64,000 bases of DNA from Cepaea nemoralis (GCA_014155875.1 JACEFZ010022420.1:117501-181500), one strand, 5' to 3'; counted from the stretch's first letter, positions 1 to 10,158 are shown. The notes: generated from the letters alone by a model not told the origin. Numbers and translations are program-made.

Positions 1-69
<69 letters not shown>
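1..69. repeat. (TAA)n microsatellite
   Basis: Pure TAA trinucleotide repeat that runs off the left edge of the window, so its full length is unknown. Confidence 0.95.
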
Positions 70-71
<2 letters not shown>

Positions 72-85
72 TATAACCAATAGCG

Positions 86-520
86 GGGACCAGGGATGTA
101 ATTATATTCTCCTTAGCACAAAGCCTTGGCTGAATTGTAGAAACCATGTATTTCCCATGCAGCATGATCCCTCTCTCAAACTGCCTACTTTATTCCAGAG
201 GAAAAGTAACACCAACACATATGGAACAAAACAAGCTGTAGAAGATGCTGGATCAGCAAAGCAATGCTCTTACTGTCCACCTGTCAGAGTTTTCGATCCT
301 AGACCATTTACCGATCAAGGTTTAGGGTCTGTCTACCCTGTCACCTCGCACTAGAACAAGGCTTGTACCCTTCCAAGTGCGCTCCTCAGCCCGAAGCCGT
401 TGGCACAATGTTGGGTATTACGTTTGGTGAGCACCGCCCAACATTTAGCGCTAACAGAAAGCAGGTAGCACCCTCTTCTGTCATACGGTAGGTATCTCAG
501 TCAGACCTGCTCTACATTGT
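86..520 (+). repeat. Interspersed repeat R1, copy 1
   Basis: A block of about 430 bp that recurs at 62055-62520 on the same strand and, shortened, at 16385-16625 on the opposite strand. Shared landmarks are 'gcagcatgatccctctctc', 'agcaaagcaatgctc' and 'cccgaagccgttggcaca'. There is no long ORF and no recognisable family, so it is an unclassified mobile repeat. The first 70 bp abut the TAA tract. Confidence 0.7.
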
Positions 521-663
521 GTCTTTCAAACCTTTCATTAAACACGGTTTGTAATTAAAGGGATATAACAACGAATATTTTTCACACACAATAAAGGGAA
601 GGAATTCAGTAAAATTCAGAATCTGAAGCTTGCCCTTATTCTGTTCGACATTTTTTTTTTTTT

Positions 664-905
664 AAATTCGCATATCCTTTTACAGGACATCGCTGTCAAC
701 AGCAGCATCTTTCAGCTGTCTGTTGATTTCTTGGTAAGATTACGCTCAGTAGTTTGCCATTGCTTTCTGAGCGGCCGGCTCAGTTATCCCGCAAGTCACC
801 AGCGGGGGACGAACCGCTCCAAGTTCTCGCCCACTACGAGACTCTGCGTGATAAACGGGATCACGGAGAAAGTGGTGTAACCCCTCGGCCAGAGAGACCA
901 GCCTG
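664..905 (-). mobile_element. tRNA-headed SINE, family B (minus copy)
   Basis: Reverse complement of the SINE seen at 1603-1842, 8382-8624 and 35740-35970. The 3' domain ('agtttgccattgctttctga' on the plus strand) is shared with SINE family A. The head lies near 905 and the A-T-rich tail near 664. It carries the usual polymerase III-type internal promoter region, degraded in this copy. Confidence 0.7.
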
Positions 906-1038
906 TTCGACATAGAAATTGGAAAACAAAATAAATACAAGAAAAGACACCTTTACGCACATTAAGGCGCAATGGGCATATGATACTACACCAAAGATTA
1001 AAAACACACACGAAGTAATGCAGCTTCACAAAACATAA

Positions 1039-1445
1039 TTATGGAAAATAAAGTACGTTGCGGCAACAAGCCTTCGTCAGCGAACAAACAGAAGAAAATA
1101 CAATAGCATATAAACTCGGAGAAGATACTGCAGTGACTATATTAAGGTTAAATAACTTAATGAGAAGAATGGAAAGATGAAAACAACAACAACAACAACA
1201 ACAATGATAACAATGAAAAGGACATGAAATAAAGTCTGGGATTTTGAGATAAGTAGCACTTTCAGTCCAACCGAATATTTCACCGCGCCTCTTGTGGGGG
1301 TGGGGGGGGGGGGGGGGTGATTTCTCTAGCACAGAGTATAATGATTTGTAGATAAATGTTGATAGATATGATGTGTAAATAAACACCATCAAATCATCAT
1401 CATCATCATCATCATCATTATCATCATCATCATCATCATCATCAT
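1039..1445. repeat. Simple-sequence cluster: (CAA)n, poly-G and (CAT)n
   Basis: A short CAA tract near 1185, a G-run near 1297-1318 and a CAT/ATC tract at 1394-1445. The 139-codon minus-strand ORF here (poly-Asp, poly-Cys and poly-Pro) is a translation of these tracts and is not a gene. Confidence 0.8.
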
Positions 1446-1520
1446 GTAGTGGGTTCACCGCAGAACATCGCGCTCATCACGGTCCGCATTCAAGGTTCTC
1501 GATCCTGTCCAATGTCCCCT
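1445..1520 (+). repeat. Fragment of dispersed repeat G
   Basis: Begins with a CAT tract followed by 'cgcgctcatcac'. Similar (CAT)n plus 'gctctcatcac' starts occur at about 11540 and 54955, which suggests a low-copy dispersed repeat with a CAT-rich edge. Confidence 0.4.
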
Positions 1521-1602
1521 GTCTCATATAAATATATGTTCATGCGCTGCGGCTTAGGGGATAGTGACACGTGCAGTAAAATTATTCCCCGTTATAGCGA
1601 GT

Positions 1603-1842
1603 CGGCCGGTCTCCCTGGCCTAGGTGTTAGCGACTTTCTCCGTAATACCGTATACTCTCGTGAGTAACGTGACGACGGCAAGAATCGGTAGCGGTTCTAA
1701 TCGCGTCGGTAACAGGGGTATGTGAGCCGGTCGCTCAGAAAGCAATGGCAAACTACTGAGCATAATCTTGCCAAGAAATCAACAATCAGCTGAAAGATGC
1801 TGATGTTGACAGCGATGTCCTTTAAAGGATATGCAAACATTT
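1603..1842 (+). mobile_element. tRNA-headed SINE, family B
   Basis: The head contains a good polymerase III A-box (tggcctaggtg) and a degenerate B-box (ggttctaatcg). The 3' domain 'gaaagcaatggcaaactact' is followed by 'cttgccaagaaatcaaca' and ends near 'aaaggatatgcaaacat'. It matches the copies at 8382 and 35740 along its length. Confidence 0.85.
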
Positions 1843-1924
1843 TTTTTTAAATAGCGAGTTGAGGGTTTGAAATCGAATTGGAAGCACGCCCCTTTTTCAT
1901 TGATTTCGATGTTATGAGGCGTCG

Positions 1925-2015
1925 GCAGTTTAGAGAGCAATGGCAAATTACTAAAGTAATATTGCATAGTAAACAGCAAATACATGCTGGGATTGATAGC
2001 AACGTCCTGTAACTA
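1925..2015 (+). mobile_element. SINE 3'-domain fragment
   Basis: Degraded match to the shared A/B 3' domain: 'gagcaatggcaaattacta' and later 'gctgggattgatagcaacg'. The tRNA-like head is missing. Confidence 0.5.
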
Positions 2016-2307
2016 ATACATATGTTCACTTGATCTTTTGTCGTTCTCTTCCCCATTTCAAGTAAGTTATCTGCCTGGTCTTGATCGACAGATCATCGTG
2101 ATTCTGTTTCAGCTACATGCTGGGCGTCTTGGCAGTTTTTCTTTACTTTCCACATTCTAACGGCACTTGGTCACATCCTCAGCCTTTTGGCAATTTTTTA
2201 AAGTTGCCAGCGCAAGTGCGTGCTCTGTCCTGTGGTACTCTCGCTAACAGTAAAGAGCACCCCTGAGGTATCCACTTATCCCAGTGGATGCTCGGTTTTC
2301 ATACACT

Positions 2308-2565
2308 GAGGGTCTCCCGTGGCGAAGTCGTCAAGCATTATGATTCGCGTTCCGAAGCTCGATTTTCTAATGCGTCGTTCAGACTAACCAGTACAGTTTT
2401 TTGTTTCCACGGAGACTCCCGGGGTCATCGCTGGAGCTACGGAGTCCATGTTTTGAGCGATGTTCTGGGCAGGCTGCTTGCAGTTCACGGACAGAGGACG
2501 AATCAGATGGGGCAAACCACATTGCAATGAAGTCGATCATCTCACCTTTAACCTGACCTTGAACC
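2308..2565 (+). mobile_element. tRNA-headed SINE, family E
   Basis: Starts with an A-box-like 'tggcgaagtcgtcaag' and contains 'gctggagctacggagtcc' and 'caatgaagtcgatc'. These blocks recur at 57746-57984 and 38925-39190, so this is a dispersed SINE family. Confidence 0.7.
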
Positions 2566-2744
2566 TTGAGCTCGGTTCTCATAGCTGCGTCTGCCACACC
2601 GTGTGTGTTTCCCGTACTCCACCGTGCGGGAGTGCAGTCGGGATTTTCTCTTCCATAAGTTATGAGATCATTGTGACATGTGTCAAACTCTTCAATACTT
2701 TTATTACTTTCCAGTACTTTTAGAGAAGCTGTTTATAAGTCTCT

Positions 2745-2900
2745 TCCTCAGTCCCAATTCTTATTCTTCCTCTTCACTTTCTCCACCATTTTCTTTGCCG
2801 TCATTATTTCCTCCTCCTCCTCCGCACACCTTCTTCTTCTTCTTCTTCTTCTTCTTCTTGTTCATGTTCTTCTTCTTCTCCTCATCTTCCTTTTCTAGTT
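2745..2900. repeat. Polypyrimidine/(CTT)n tract
   Basis: Pyrimidine-rich stretch with a TTC/CTT core around 2829-2880. ORFs across it are low-complexity Ser/Phe/Leu runs and are rejected as genes. Confidence 0.8.
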
Positions 2901-3316
2901 TTCCGAACTGCTATATTTCCACTTATTCTCTGTTGCAAGCAAATCTGTTCCCATTTCTTTCTGTCTGCAATGATTTCTCCCACACTACAAAATTCAACCT
3001 GCTAGTTTAAATTACGCGTGCTTTTGTTGGAGCAAATACCTAAAAGCAATCATCCCCCTAAATAAGTTAAAATTAGCGTGTAAAAATTAGTTATAAACAC
3101 ATATACAAATAATTTTCAACAACTCTTCGCTATACGACATATCCTCGCTTTACACACGGCCATGGAACGAAGAGCGCAGTTCTCGCAGTACGAGGCAAAC
3201 CTCTCCGTAATCACGCCGCTTCTCGCAGGGTCTCGTCTGCGCATTCCTCGATTAACATACTTCTGTTTACGAAATCCAGCTCCTACAGAGAGAGAACTGC
3301 CTGTATTTCCACAATT
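2900..3316 (+). other. Sequence upstream of the Tigger-like ORF
   Basis: A-T-rich to 3120, then 'cctcgctttacacacg' and more G+C-rich sequence running into the transposase ORF. The change in composition near 3120-3140 may mark the transposon 5' end. I could not pair it with a matching inverted end downstream of 5254, so the element limits are unproven. Confidence 0.3.
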
Positions 3317-5254
3317 ATGTCCTCCAGGCGCACATTTATGCTCTCAGGTAAAATTAAAACAAAGAAATTAAGGAAATCTTTATCGCTTGCTGTAAAACTT
3401 GACGTAATTCAGCGACTTGATCGCGGTGAACGTTCCAAGAACGTGTGCGCAGCGCTGAACCTCGCATCGTCCACCGTGCACACAATTTACAAACAGAAGG
3501 ACAAGCTGTTGAAGATGGCAGAGACATGTTTCGGTGGTGTTAAACTAAGCCGCGTAACTAAGTCTAGAAATTCCTTAATGGGGAAGTTAGAAAGCTTGTT
3601 GGCGCACTGGATAGAGACGCATAACCAACAGAACGTGCCGTTGAGTTTCAGCATCATTCAAGAACAAGCACTTGCCTTGTTTGACGATTTGAAGAAGGAG
3701 GCTGAAGAAGAAGGGACGCTTAGTCCTAAAGATGCGGAGTTTAAAGCTAGCCATGGTTGGTTCGAACGCTTCAAGAATCGGGTGAATTTACACAATATGC
3801 GTCTGGCAGAAGACATTTGTGGTGATTTTGAGACATATTCAGCCAAAACCTTTCCACAAGAGTTGCTGAGAATTGTTGAAGAGGGAGGATATGTTCCCAA
3901 GCAGATTTTCAATGTTGATGAGATGGGGCTGTACTGGAAGAAGCTGCCTTCTAGAACATCCATTGCCAAAGAGGAAAAGGCTGCAACAGGTTTCAAAGTA
4001 TCAAAGGAAAAGCTGACACTTCTTCTGGGGGGAAATCTTGATGGGGACTGTAAGCTGAAGCCTCTCCTAGTCTATTATACTGAAAACCCTAAGGCACTTC
4101 AGGGATTGAACAAGGCTTCTCTGCCTGTAATCTGGCGCTCCAATAAGAAAGCAATGGTTCAGAAAGAGATCTTTGCAGACTTCATAACAGGGTATCTTTC
4201 ACCCTTTCTAGCAACATATTTTGCCAAGAACAGGATTGACAACAAAGCACTTCTAGTCATCGACAATGCGCCTGCCCATCATATCGATGTCGAAGACTAT
4301 GCTGATAATATCAGGGTTGTATTTTTGCCAAAGACTAGTACAACGACACTTCAGCCGCTAGAACAGGGAATAGTCGCACTTTTCAAAGCTCATTACCTCC
4401 AGTTTATCATGCGGTACCTGGTGTCTGCATCAGATGGAGACAGGAAGCCATCAGTGAAGGCTTTGTGGAACGGTTACAACATCAAAATGGCAATAGAAAA
4501 CATTGCAAATGCCTGGAGCAAAATTACTCAAAGTAACTTGAATGGAGTTTGGAAGAATTTGTTACCAAAATATGTGTGCAATTTTCAGGGGCTTGTGAAT
4601 GAGGTGAAAGCTATTCAGCAGAAAATTGTGAAACTTGCAGTGGATGCAGGTTTCTATGAGGTTGACCAGAATGATGTTCAAGAACTTTTAGAATCACATT
4701 CAGAAGAATTAACTAAAGAAGAGTTGCTGCAGATTGAAGCAATGAAAGTACACGAGAATGAAGATGATGATGATGATGCCAACGATGAGACAACAGATGT
4801 ACCAATGAAGACATTGGACATTAAAACTCTATCTGCCTTTTTCACATCATTAGACAATGCCATGAGTATAATTGAAGAGAATGACCCAAATTTAGAAAGA
4901 AGTTCTGAGTGCAGACGTAAGCTCATGGAGGATGTTCAGTGCTATAAACAGCTGTTGGAAACAAAGAAGAAAGCTATAGTTCAGACCAATGTTTTGTCTC
5001 TGTTTCGACATCACAAGTCTGACAAGTTGAAGTTATCAACTTCCACTGTTGATGATTCTGGAATTCTTATGGAAATTGACGAAAAAGATAACTCTCTCTG
5101 TTCTCAGTATTCTTCAGATGAAAACTTGCCAGATTCACCTAATGTGGAATTCAAATTGAGTCGCCAGGAAATGGTTGCTCTTTCAGCCAAAGGCTACTGC
5201 AGTAACTATGGTAGCTGTGAAACTGCGTCTACACATACCCGTTTGTTTGAGTAA
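3317..5254 (+). CDS. Tigger/pogo-like transposase, intact 645-codon ORF
   Basis: Uninterrupted 645-residue protein with the domain order of Tigger/CENP-B-like transposases. A psq-type helix-turn-helix lies at about residues 18-68 (RKSLSLAVKLDVIQRLDRGE). A CENP-B/Tc5-type DNA-binding domain lies at about 88-160 with 'GWFERFKNRV'. A DDE_1 catalytic domain follows at about 190-400. Visible catalytic positions are D201 (FNVDEMGLYW), D316 (LLVIDNAPAHH) and, 33 residues later, E349 (TLQPLEQGIVALFK). As I know the family, the third position is normally D. An acidic stretch near 475-490 is followed by a long, less conserved tail. In the cell such proteins bind transposon ends and cut and paste DNA, and some have been domesticated. 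Intactness suggests recent arrival or selection. The stop is followed by 'gtaagtat', which resembles a splice donor, but no downstream exon was identified. Terminal repeats were not found. Confidence 0.9.
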   Translation: MSSRRTFMLSGKIKTKKLRKSLSLAVKLDVIQRLDRGERSKNVCAALNLASSTVHTIYKQKDKLLKMAETCFGGVKLSRVTKSRNSLMGKLESLLAHWIETHNQQNVPLSFSIIQEQALALFDDLKKEAEEEGTLSPKDAEFKASHGWFERFKNRVNLHNMRLAEDICGDFETYSAKTFPQELLRIVEEGGYVPKQIFNVDEMGLYWKKLPSRTSIAKEEKAATGFKVSKEKLTLLLGGNLDGDCKLKPLLVYYTENPKALQGLNKASLPVIWRSNKKAMVQKEIFADFITGYLSPFLATYFAKNRIDNKALLVIDNAPAHHIDVEDYADNIRVVFLPKTSTTTLQPLEQGIVALFKAHYLQFIMRYLVSASDGDRKPSVKALWNGYNIKMAIENIANAWSKITQSNLNGVWKNLLPKYVCNFQGLVNEVKAIQQKIVKLAVDAGFYEVDQNDVQELLESHSEELTKEELLQIEAMKVHENEDDDDDANDETTDVPMKTLDIKTLSAFFTSLDNAMSIIEENDPNLERSSECRRKLMEDVQCYKQLLETKKKAIVQTNVLSLFRHHKSDKLKLSTSTVDDSGILMEIDEKDNSLCSQYSSDENLPDSPNVEFKLSRQEMVALSAKGYCSNYGSCETASTHTRLFE

Positions 5255-5261
5255 GTATCAT

Positions 5262-5312
5262 GGTTATTAAATGTTGGTCATTTGTTTGTTGTCATGTGTT
5301 TATTGGTGGTCA
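5262..5312 (+). repeat. Minisatellite remnant (ggtcatttgtttgttgtc unit), left part
   Basis: The motif 'ggtcatttgtttgttgtc' occurs here, again through 5885-6045, and again at 6345-6402. The three stretches look like one array split by a LINE fragment (5318-5860) and by an unknown unit (6050-6335). Confidence 0.6.
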
Positions 5313-5317
5313 TAACA

Positions 5318-5860
5318 TCTGATGCGAGATGCCTTGAAGAGATTAGAACAAGAATCGCCATGGCGAAGGTAGCCTTTTGCAAGATGGAAAACATACTGAC
5401 CAATAAAAAGATGTCATTTTGAATGAGAAAAAGAGTTTTGAGGTGCTACATAGAACCTGTACTTTTGTATGGATGTGAAGAGTGGACAATGAGCAAACAA
5501 GCTGAAAAACATCTGATGGCTGGGGAAATATGGTTTCTGAGGAAAATGCACAGAATACCATGGACAGACAGAAAAACCATTGACCAAGTCCCACAAGAAA
5601 CAAATGAAAATCATAAACTTATTAGAGAATTTAGAGGTTGACAGTCAAAATTGTTTGGACACGTTATGAGAAGAAATAAATTGGAGAACTTGGTGACATC
5701 TGGCAAGATTGAGGGGAAGAGAATAAAGGGAAGGCAGAGAAGTAAATAACTGGATTGCTTGCCGTATGGTCAAGACAAGAAAACTGAATTGATTCATGAC
5801 TCTGATGATCGAGTGAGATGGCGAAACATGACCACCCACACTTATCGGCATGGCACATGA
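5318..5860 (+). pseudogene. RTE-like LINE 3'-end fragment
   Basis: With frame changes and stops, the plus strand reads as the C-terminal part of a non-LTR reverse transcriptase: 'CLEEIRTRIAMAKVAF', then 'RVLRCYIEPVLLYGCEEW' (5432-5485), then 'LFGHVMRRNKLENLVTSGKI' and 'IKGRQRSK'. The same order of motifs appears at 17916-18640 and 13640-14215. There is no catalytic domain and it is dead. It interrupts the surrounding minisatellite. Confidence 0.8.
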
Positions 5861-5879
5861 TGGATGAATGAATGAGTTG

Positions 5880-6045
5880 TTGCTTGGTCATTTATTTGTT
5901 GCCATATGTTTTTATGGTGGTGGTTGTTGTCATGTGTTTATTTTAGGTCATTTGTTTGTTGTCATGTGTTTTTTATGTTGGTGGTTGTTTGTTGGTCAAT
6001 TATTGCTTAGTATTTTGTTTGTTGGTCAGTTGTTGTTTGGTCAAA
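5880..6045 (+). repeat. Minisatellite, middle part
   Basis: About five imperfect copies of a G-T-rich unit built on 'ggtcatttgtttgttgtcat'. Confidence 0.7.
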
Positions 6046-6049
6046 TGGT

Positions 6050-6338
6050 GGTACCTTGCCTATGGACAAGGGGGAGGTGGTTGTGCGCTTGTGGAACCAG
6101 GTGGAGAAGGCGGAAGAACAGATTGAGAACCCATATGTGGAAAGAATGAGATTGCGGGGGATCGGCAGGGGTTCTGGAAGAATCTCAAAACTGAGAGGGA
6201 AGACCAGGAGAACATTTAATCTGATAGCGGTGGGAACGATTAGTAGTATGACTCTTCACTGGCTGTTGAACGAGGGGACTAGCACGTATGGGAATGTCCT
6301 GAGTGCAGTGATGTCGGTTCTTAACTCAACTCAACTCA
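6050..6338 (+). other. Unclassified insert with (aactc)n tail
   Basis: A stretch of higher G+C than its flanks, sitting between two parts of a minisatellite and ending in 'aactcaactcaactcaact'. A short ORF crosses it (residues such as MPMDKGEVVVRLWNQVEKAE), but I do not recognise it. The tail repeat suggests a retroposed element. Confidence 0.35.
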
Positions 6339-6571
6339 ACTGTTTGGTCATTTGTTTGTTGTCTTGCGTTTATTGTAGGTCATTTGTTTGTTGGTCGGTT
6401 GTTACTTGCTATGAAGTTGATGCTGTGACAGCGGCCTTACAATGGTTGGATGGCAGCAGAGTCAGACAGGTTGTGTTTTTAATGGATCAGAAAGTATGCT
6501 TCAAACAGTGGACACTGCCAAAACCTAGCATGTGGGCATATCATTTCTGTTCTGTCCACGGCATGCTGGGT

Positions 6572-7090
6572 GACGGCAATGAAGGTGAGGGGCAATGAAC
6601 ACATGACAATGAGGGTGAGGGGCAATGAACACACGGCAATGAGGGTGAGGGGCAATGAACACACAGCTTGGAGGGTGAGGGGCAATGAACCCACGGCTTG
6701 CAGGGTGAAGGGCAATGAACACACGGCAATGAGGGTGAGGGGCAATGAACCCACGGCAATGAGGGTGAGGGGCAATGAACACACGGCAATGAGGGTGAGG
6801 GGCAATGAACACACAGCTTGGAGGGTGAGGGGCAATGAACACACAGCTTGGAGGGTGAGGGGCAATGAACCCACAGCTTGCAGGGTGAGGGGCAATGAAC
6901 ACACGGCAATGAGGGTGAGGGGCAATGAACCCACGGCAATGAGGGTGAGGGGCAATGAACACACGGCAATGAGGGTGAGGGGCAATGAACACACAGCTTG
7001 GAGGGTGAGGGGCAATGAACACACAGCTTGGAGGGTGAGGGGCAATGAACCCACAGCTTGCAGGGTGAGGGGCAATGAACTGGCAATACA
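6572..7090. repeat. 30-bp minisatellite, about 17 copies
   Basis: The unit 'gagggtgaggggcaatgaac' plus ten bases (acacggcaat, ccacggcaat or acacagcttg variants) has a period of exactly 30 bp. Because 30 is a multiple of three, several frames on both strands stay open (180-205 codons). The proteins are simply 10-residue repeats and are not credible genes. The variants are arranged in a partly repeating higher-order pattern (6721-6900 resembles 6901-7080). Confidence 0.95.
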
Positions 7091-7360
7091 CTGGCTACTG
7101 CTGCCCCTCTAGCAGGTCTGTTTAGAAGTTCCTCAAAGTATTCAACCCATCTATTCATTTGATCTTATATGTTTTTAAGAACTTTCCCATTACTATGTAC
7201 AATAATTCCACATAGTTGATTATGTTTACCTATTCTTCTTGTGGTGCTGCAAAGATCTCTGAGGTTTCTATTCACTGCTGTTACTTCTACCTCTCCTTCT
7301 GGGTAATATAACTATTGTCTTTTATCTGCCCTTATCTTCTTTCTTTCTAACTTCTTTCTC
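7091..7360 (-). pseudogene. RTE-like LINE linker fragment
   Basis: On the minus strand the sequence reads 'MNRWVEYFEELLNRPARG' (about 7105-7158), the linker just before the reverse transcriptase domain in RTE-type LINEs, with broken frames upstream. The 30-bp minisatellite begins within a few codons of this motif. A related linker (MNRCSEYFEKPLNKP) lies beside another minisatellite near 51345. Confidence 0.7.
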
Positions 7361-7369
7361 AGCCATCAT

Positions 7370-7535
7370 CCAGGAGCTTGTTCTATTCAGAACTTTGCTG
7401 CCACAAAACTCTCCATCATGAGCCAAATGTCCCACCTCTGTTGCTGTCATGTGTAAATCATCCATCACATCTTGGATCCATCTACTTTGTGGTCTTCATC
7501 TTATCCACTTATTTGGTACACCCCTCACCAAAATT
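7370..7535 (-). pseudogene. Probable LINE C-terminal fragment
   Basis: Minus-strand translation gives 'SRWIQDVMDDLHM' with 'LAHDGEFC' after it, resembling the 'rRW.dd...DL' and 'A.DR..W' end of LINE reverse transcriptases. Frames are broken. Confidence 0.4.
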
Positions 7536-7960
7536 ATCTTTAGCCTGGACATTGATGTCTTTTTTCTTCTGTAAAACTTGACCCGATGCAGTTTCCTGCC
7601 ATGGGTTGTAGGCCTGGATGCACAGTGGAATAGGTAGTCAGTCTTTCTTTCCCTGACTTTCGCTGATGATGAGTGAAAATACTGAACCCGAGTCCAACCA
7701 TGCTCATGACAATTACCAGTGCAATTTGCCATCATCTACTCTGGTGCGCCTGCTATTAATGTCTTTTCACATGTCCATAATATTTAATTTTCCTCAATTA
7801 TGTTTATCTTAATAACCAATCTTCTTCATTATTGAGTTCTTGTTGTCCTCTTTTCTCTAGAATGTCCTTGACTGCTAGTTTTCTAAGCATCTTGTCAGAT
7901 GGTAGTCTGCCATTGCTTTCCTTCATTCTTCCTTCATTCTTCCTTCCTTCTAAGGGGGTT
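7536..7960. other. No gene recognised
   Basis: Mixed sequence with a short run of 'cattcttccttcattcttcc' repeats before the next SINE. Short ORFs only. Nothing I can name. Confidence 0.5.
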
Positions 7961-8312
7961 GCGTGGTCTCGAGGTATGGTGTATGCCTCGAGTGCTGGAG
8001 GTCCCGGGTTCAAGCCCCGGTAAGGACCGGGATTTTTTTCACATGGACTTGTAGTAATAAAATTTCCCCTGGTCTCAGGGTAGTGAGATCGGACACCCAT
8101 GTGTATTGTTGTGCATGTAAAAAAATCCCTTGGCAGTTGGAAATCGAAAAAGAGTAGCCTAACAGCGCTGCCCGGGCAAAATTCGAGTTAAAAATCTACC
8201 CAAGGTATTTCAGGATCCTCGCTGGTGCTACGGAGTTCGTGCACTGAGCTGAGTTTCTCCAGGCTCAGGTTTGAGTTAGGAGGAGAACGGAGCATTCATG
8301 GGTTATATAACT
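7961..8312 (+). mobile_element. tRNA-headed SINE, family D (full length)
   Basis: Starts 'gcgtggtctcgaggtatggt' and has a strong B-box (gggttcaagcccc). The body contains 'aaatttcccctggtctcagg' and 'cggagttcgtgcactgagc' and ends in 'ataactaactaa'. The minus-strand copy at 12394-12772 matches it over its whole length and has clean target-site duplications, which fixes the element limits. Confidence 0.9.
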
Positions 8313-8381
8313 AACTAATTGTTTCCACGGGGATGCAGCTTACAGTACATGTTTTTATCTTTTTATGAACTTAAACATGCC

Positions 8382-8624
8382 GGATCCATGGCCGAGGGGT
8401 TAGCAGCTTTCTCCGCTAACCCCGAATACTCTCGTCACGTGACGCGACGAGAATTAGCAGTGGTTCAAATCGCAAAAGTGACTTATGAGAGTATGGAGCC
8501 GGTCGCTCAGAAAGTCGTGGCGTGCTGATGAGCGTAATCTAGCCTAGGAATCAACATACAGCTGAAAGATGCTGGTGTTGACCGCAATATCCTGAAACAG
8601 GATGGAAACGCGGGAAAAAAAAAA
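8382..8624 (+). mobile_element. SINE family B flanked by a 17-bp target-site duplication
   Basis: The head contains 'tggccgaggggttag' (A-box) and 'ggttcaaatcg' (B-box). The 3' domain contains 'ccggtcgctcagaaag' and the end is a poly-A run. It is flanked on both sides by 'atgaacttaaacatgcc' (8365-8381 and 8625-8641), the signature of target-primed insertion. This gives exact limits for the family. Confidence 0.95.
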
Positions 8625-8994
8625 ATGAACTTAAACATGCCAAAAATAATGCCCAGGGACAAAAAAAAAATACTTTCCAATGAAAGATCACAATCATAAA
8701 TGAAGAAATGAAAAATGTTGAAAACTGATAATCTTGGCTCCGTAATAAACAGCAAACGGATCTGTTCACAAGAAGTCAGACAAAGGCTGGTCATGACCTT
8801 GCAGACGTGAACAATATGATGAACCAATGGCACAACATCAGCACAGAAGTTACAGTCACATGTTTGAGAACATGAAACTTTTCTGTGGCAACATTTGAAT
8901 GTGACTCATGGACGTTTTGCAGTCACTAAAGAACAAAACTGGGGGTTAGAATATTGGGAACTAAGAATAAGAAAGCCACTTACATTCTACAAGA

Positions 8995-9800
8995 ATGAAC
9001 ATGGAAGAAACCTGGCTTATAAACAGTTTTGTGTCTCGGAAACTGAAATAGTTTGGCCTTAATAAACATCATGGTGTTTGTCCATCTAGAATGATGATGA
9101 CCATTCGTTTCATTCAGTGGGGTTGAAAGTTTGGAACCATGAGTTCTAAGATGGCTGGTAAGGCCTATTTTGGTTCGAAATATTCTTTGACAATGTGTGT
9201 GGACAAAGAATGCTTGACGTTCCAGGAGGAGGATTTCCTGCAGTGGTGTTTTCATCCAGCCTTGTTTTCACAGCTCTTGTAGTCCTGTTTGCTTCACAAG
9301 TGACTACACCCTTATGTAATGATGTATGCCACAAATTTCTGTCTTTGGCAGCAGTCTCACAAGTGTCGTGATGAATTCCAAAAGCTGTAGTGAGATCTTC
9401 AGTGTCTTTAAAGCCTTTCCTCTGACCACCTTGGGAGCATGTATCACAGCGCAGCTCACCGTAAAAGATTCATTTAGGGAGCCTGTAATCTGGCATGCGA
9501 GTCAAGTGACCAGCCCAGCAAATCTGAATCTTCATTGCAAGGATGTGGTTACTGGGCATGGACGCACTTTCTAGAACTTCAGTGTCTGGGATCATAGTGG
9601 TTTGGAAAGACTAGTGATGGAAGCCATGTTTCCTGTAGGAAATGGCAGGGGTCGACCAGCATGAAGATGGACACAGACATTGCAGGCACTTTGGGCATGA
9701 GGGAGCATGGGCGGGAGAAATGGCAAGAAACTGAGAAATTTTTTGGTGCGCTGAGATGAGAGCGACATTCTGCAAAGGATCTGCAACATGATGATCATCT
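8995..9800 (-). pseudogene. RTE-like LINE 3' half with C2H2 finger, degraded
   Basis: Minus-strand reading with several frameshifts: 'RLPKRIFYGELRCDTCSQGG', then 'DRNLWHTSLHKGVVTCEANR', then a C2H2-like end 'IFRTKIGLTSHLRTHGSK'. The intact LINE at 60460-62019 ends the same way (ERTFTAQIGLISHTRYRH), so both belong to a group whose RT protein ends in a zinc finger. It lacks the RT catalytic region. Confidence 0.75.
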
Positions 9801-9844
9801 CAGATCAGTATACTTTAAATAAATGTAATTATTTTTAAACTGTT

Positions 9845-10097
9845 CTCTCACTTTAAGCTCAAGCTTAGTCCATATACGTACTAGTACTTCTAGTGCACTG
9901 GACTGATTTTTGCATGTGAATTAGCTTTCCCTGTTACCAGTGTCCCTCGCCATCAGGTGAATCCACTCCAACTTCAAAGGTACTTGTAATTTACATCCCC
10001 AAATCTAGGACGAAAAGACCTAGAGGTTGAACAAGCTACCTTAGCATCAGCACACCAGATGTTTGAGAATGAGCTTTTACCCATTCGGCCATGCCAA
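9845..10097 (-). mobile_element. tRNA-Leu-like SINE, family C (minus copy)
   Basis: Reverse complement of the SINE at 24276-24570. It shows the head (ggcatggccgaatgg near 10097) and the body landmarks 'gtaaattacaagtacctttg' and 'ctgatggcgaggga'. Confidence 0.85.
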
Positions 10098-10158
10098 CCT
10101 CCATGTAAATCTAATATTTATCGAGCTAATATTTACCAAGCTAGTTTATTGTATAGCT

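Noticed and set aside
1039..1458. 139-codon minus ORF with poly-Asp, poly-Pro and poly-Cys runs
   Set aside because: Crosses CAT, poly-G and CAA simple repeats; no domain.
6479..7158. Four overlapping ORFs of 180-205 codons on both strands
   Set aside because: Periodic translations of a 30-bp array; open on both strands because the period is divisible by three, with no non-repeat domain apart from a short LINE linker.
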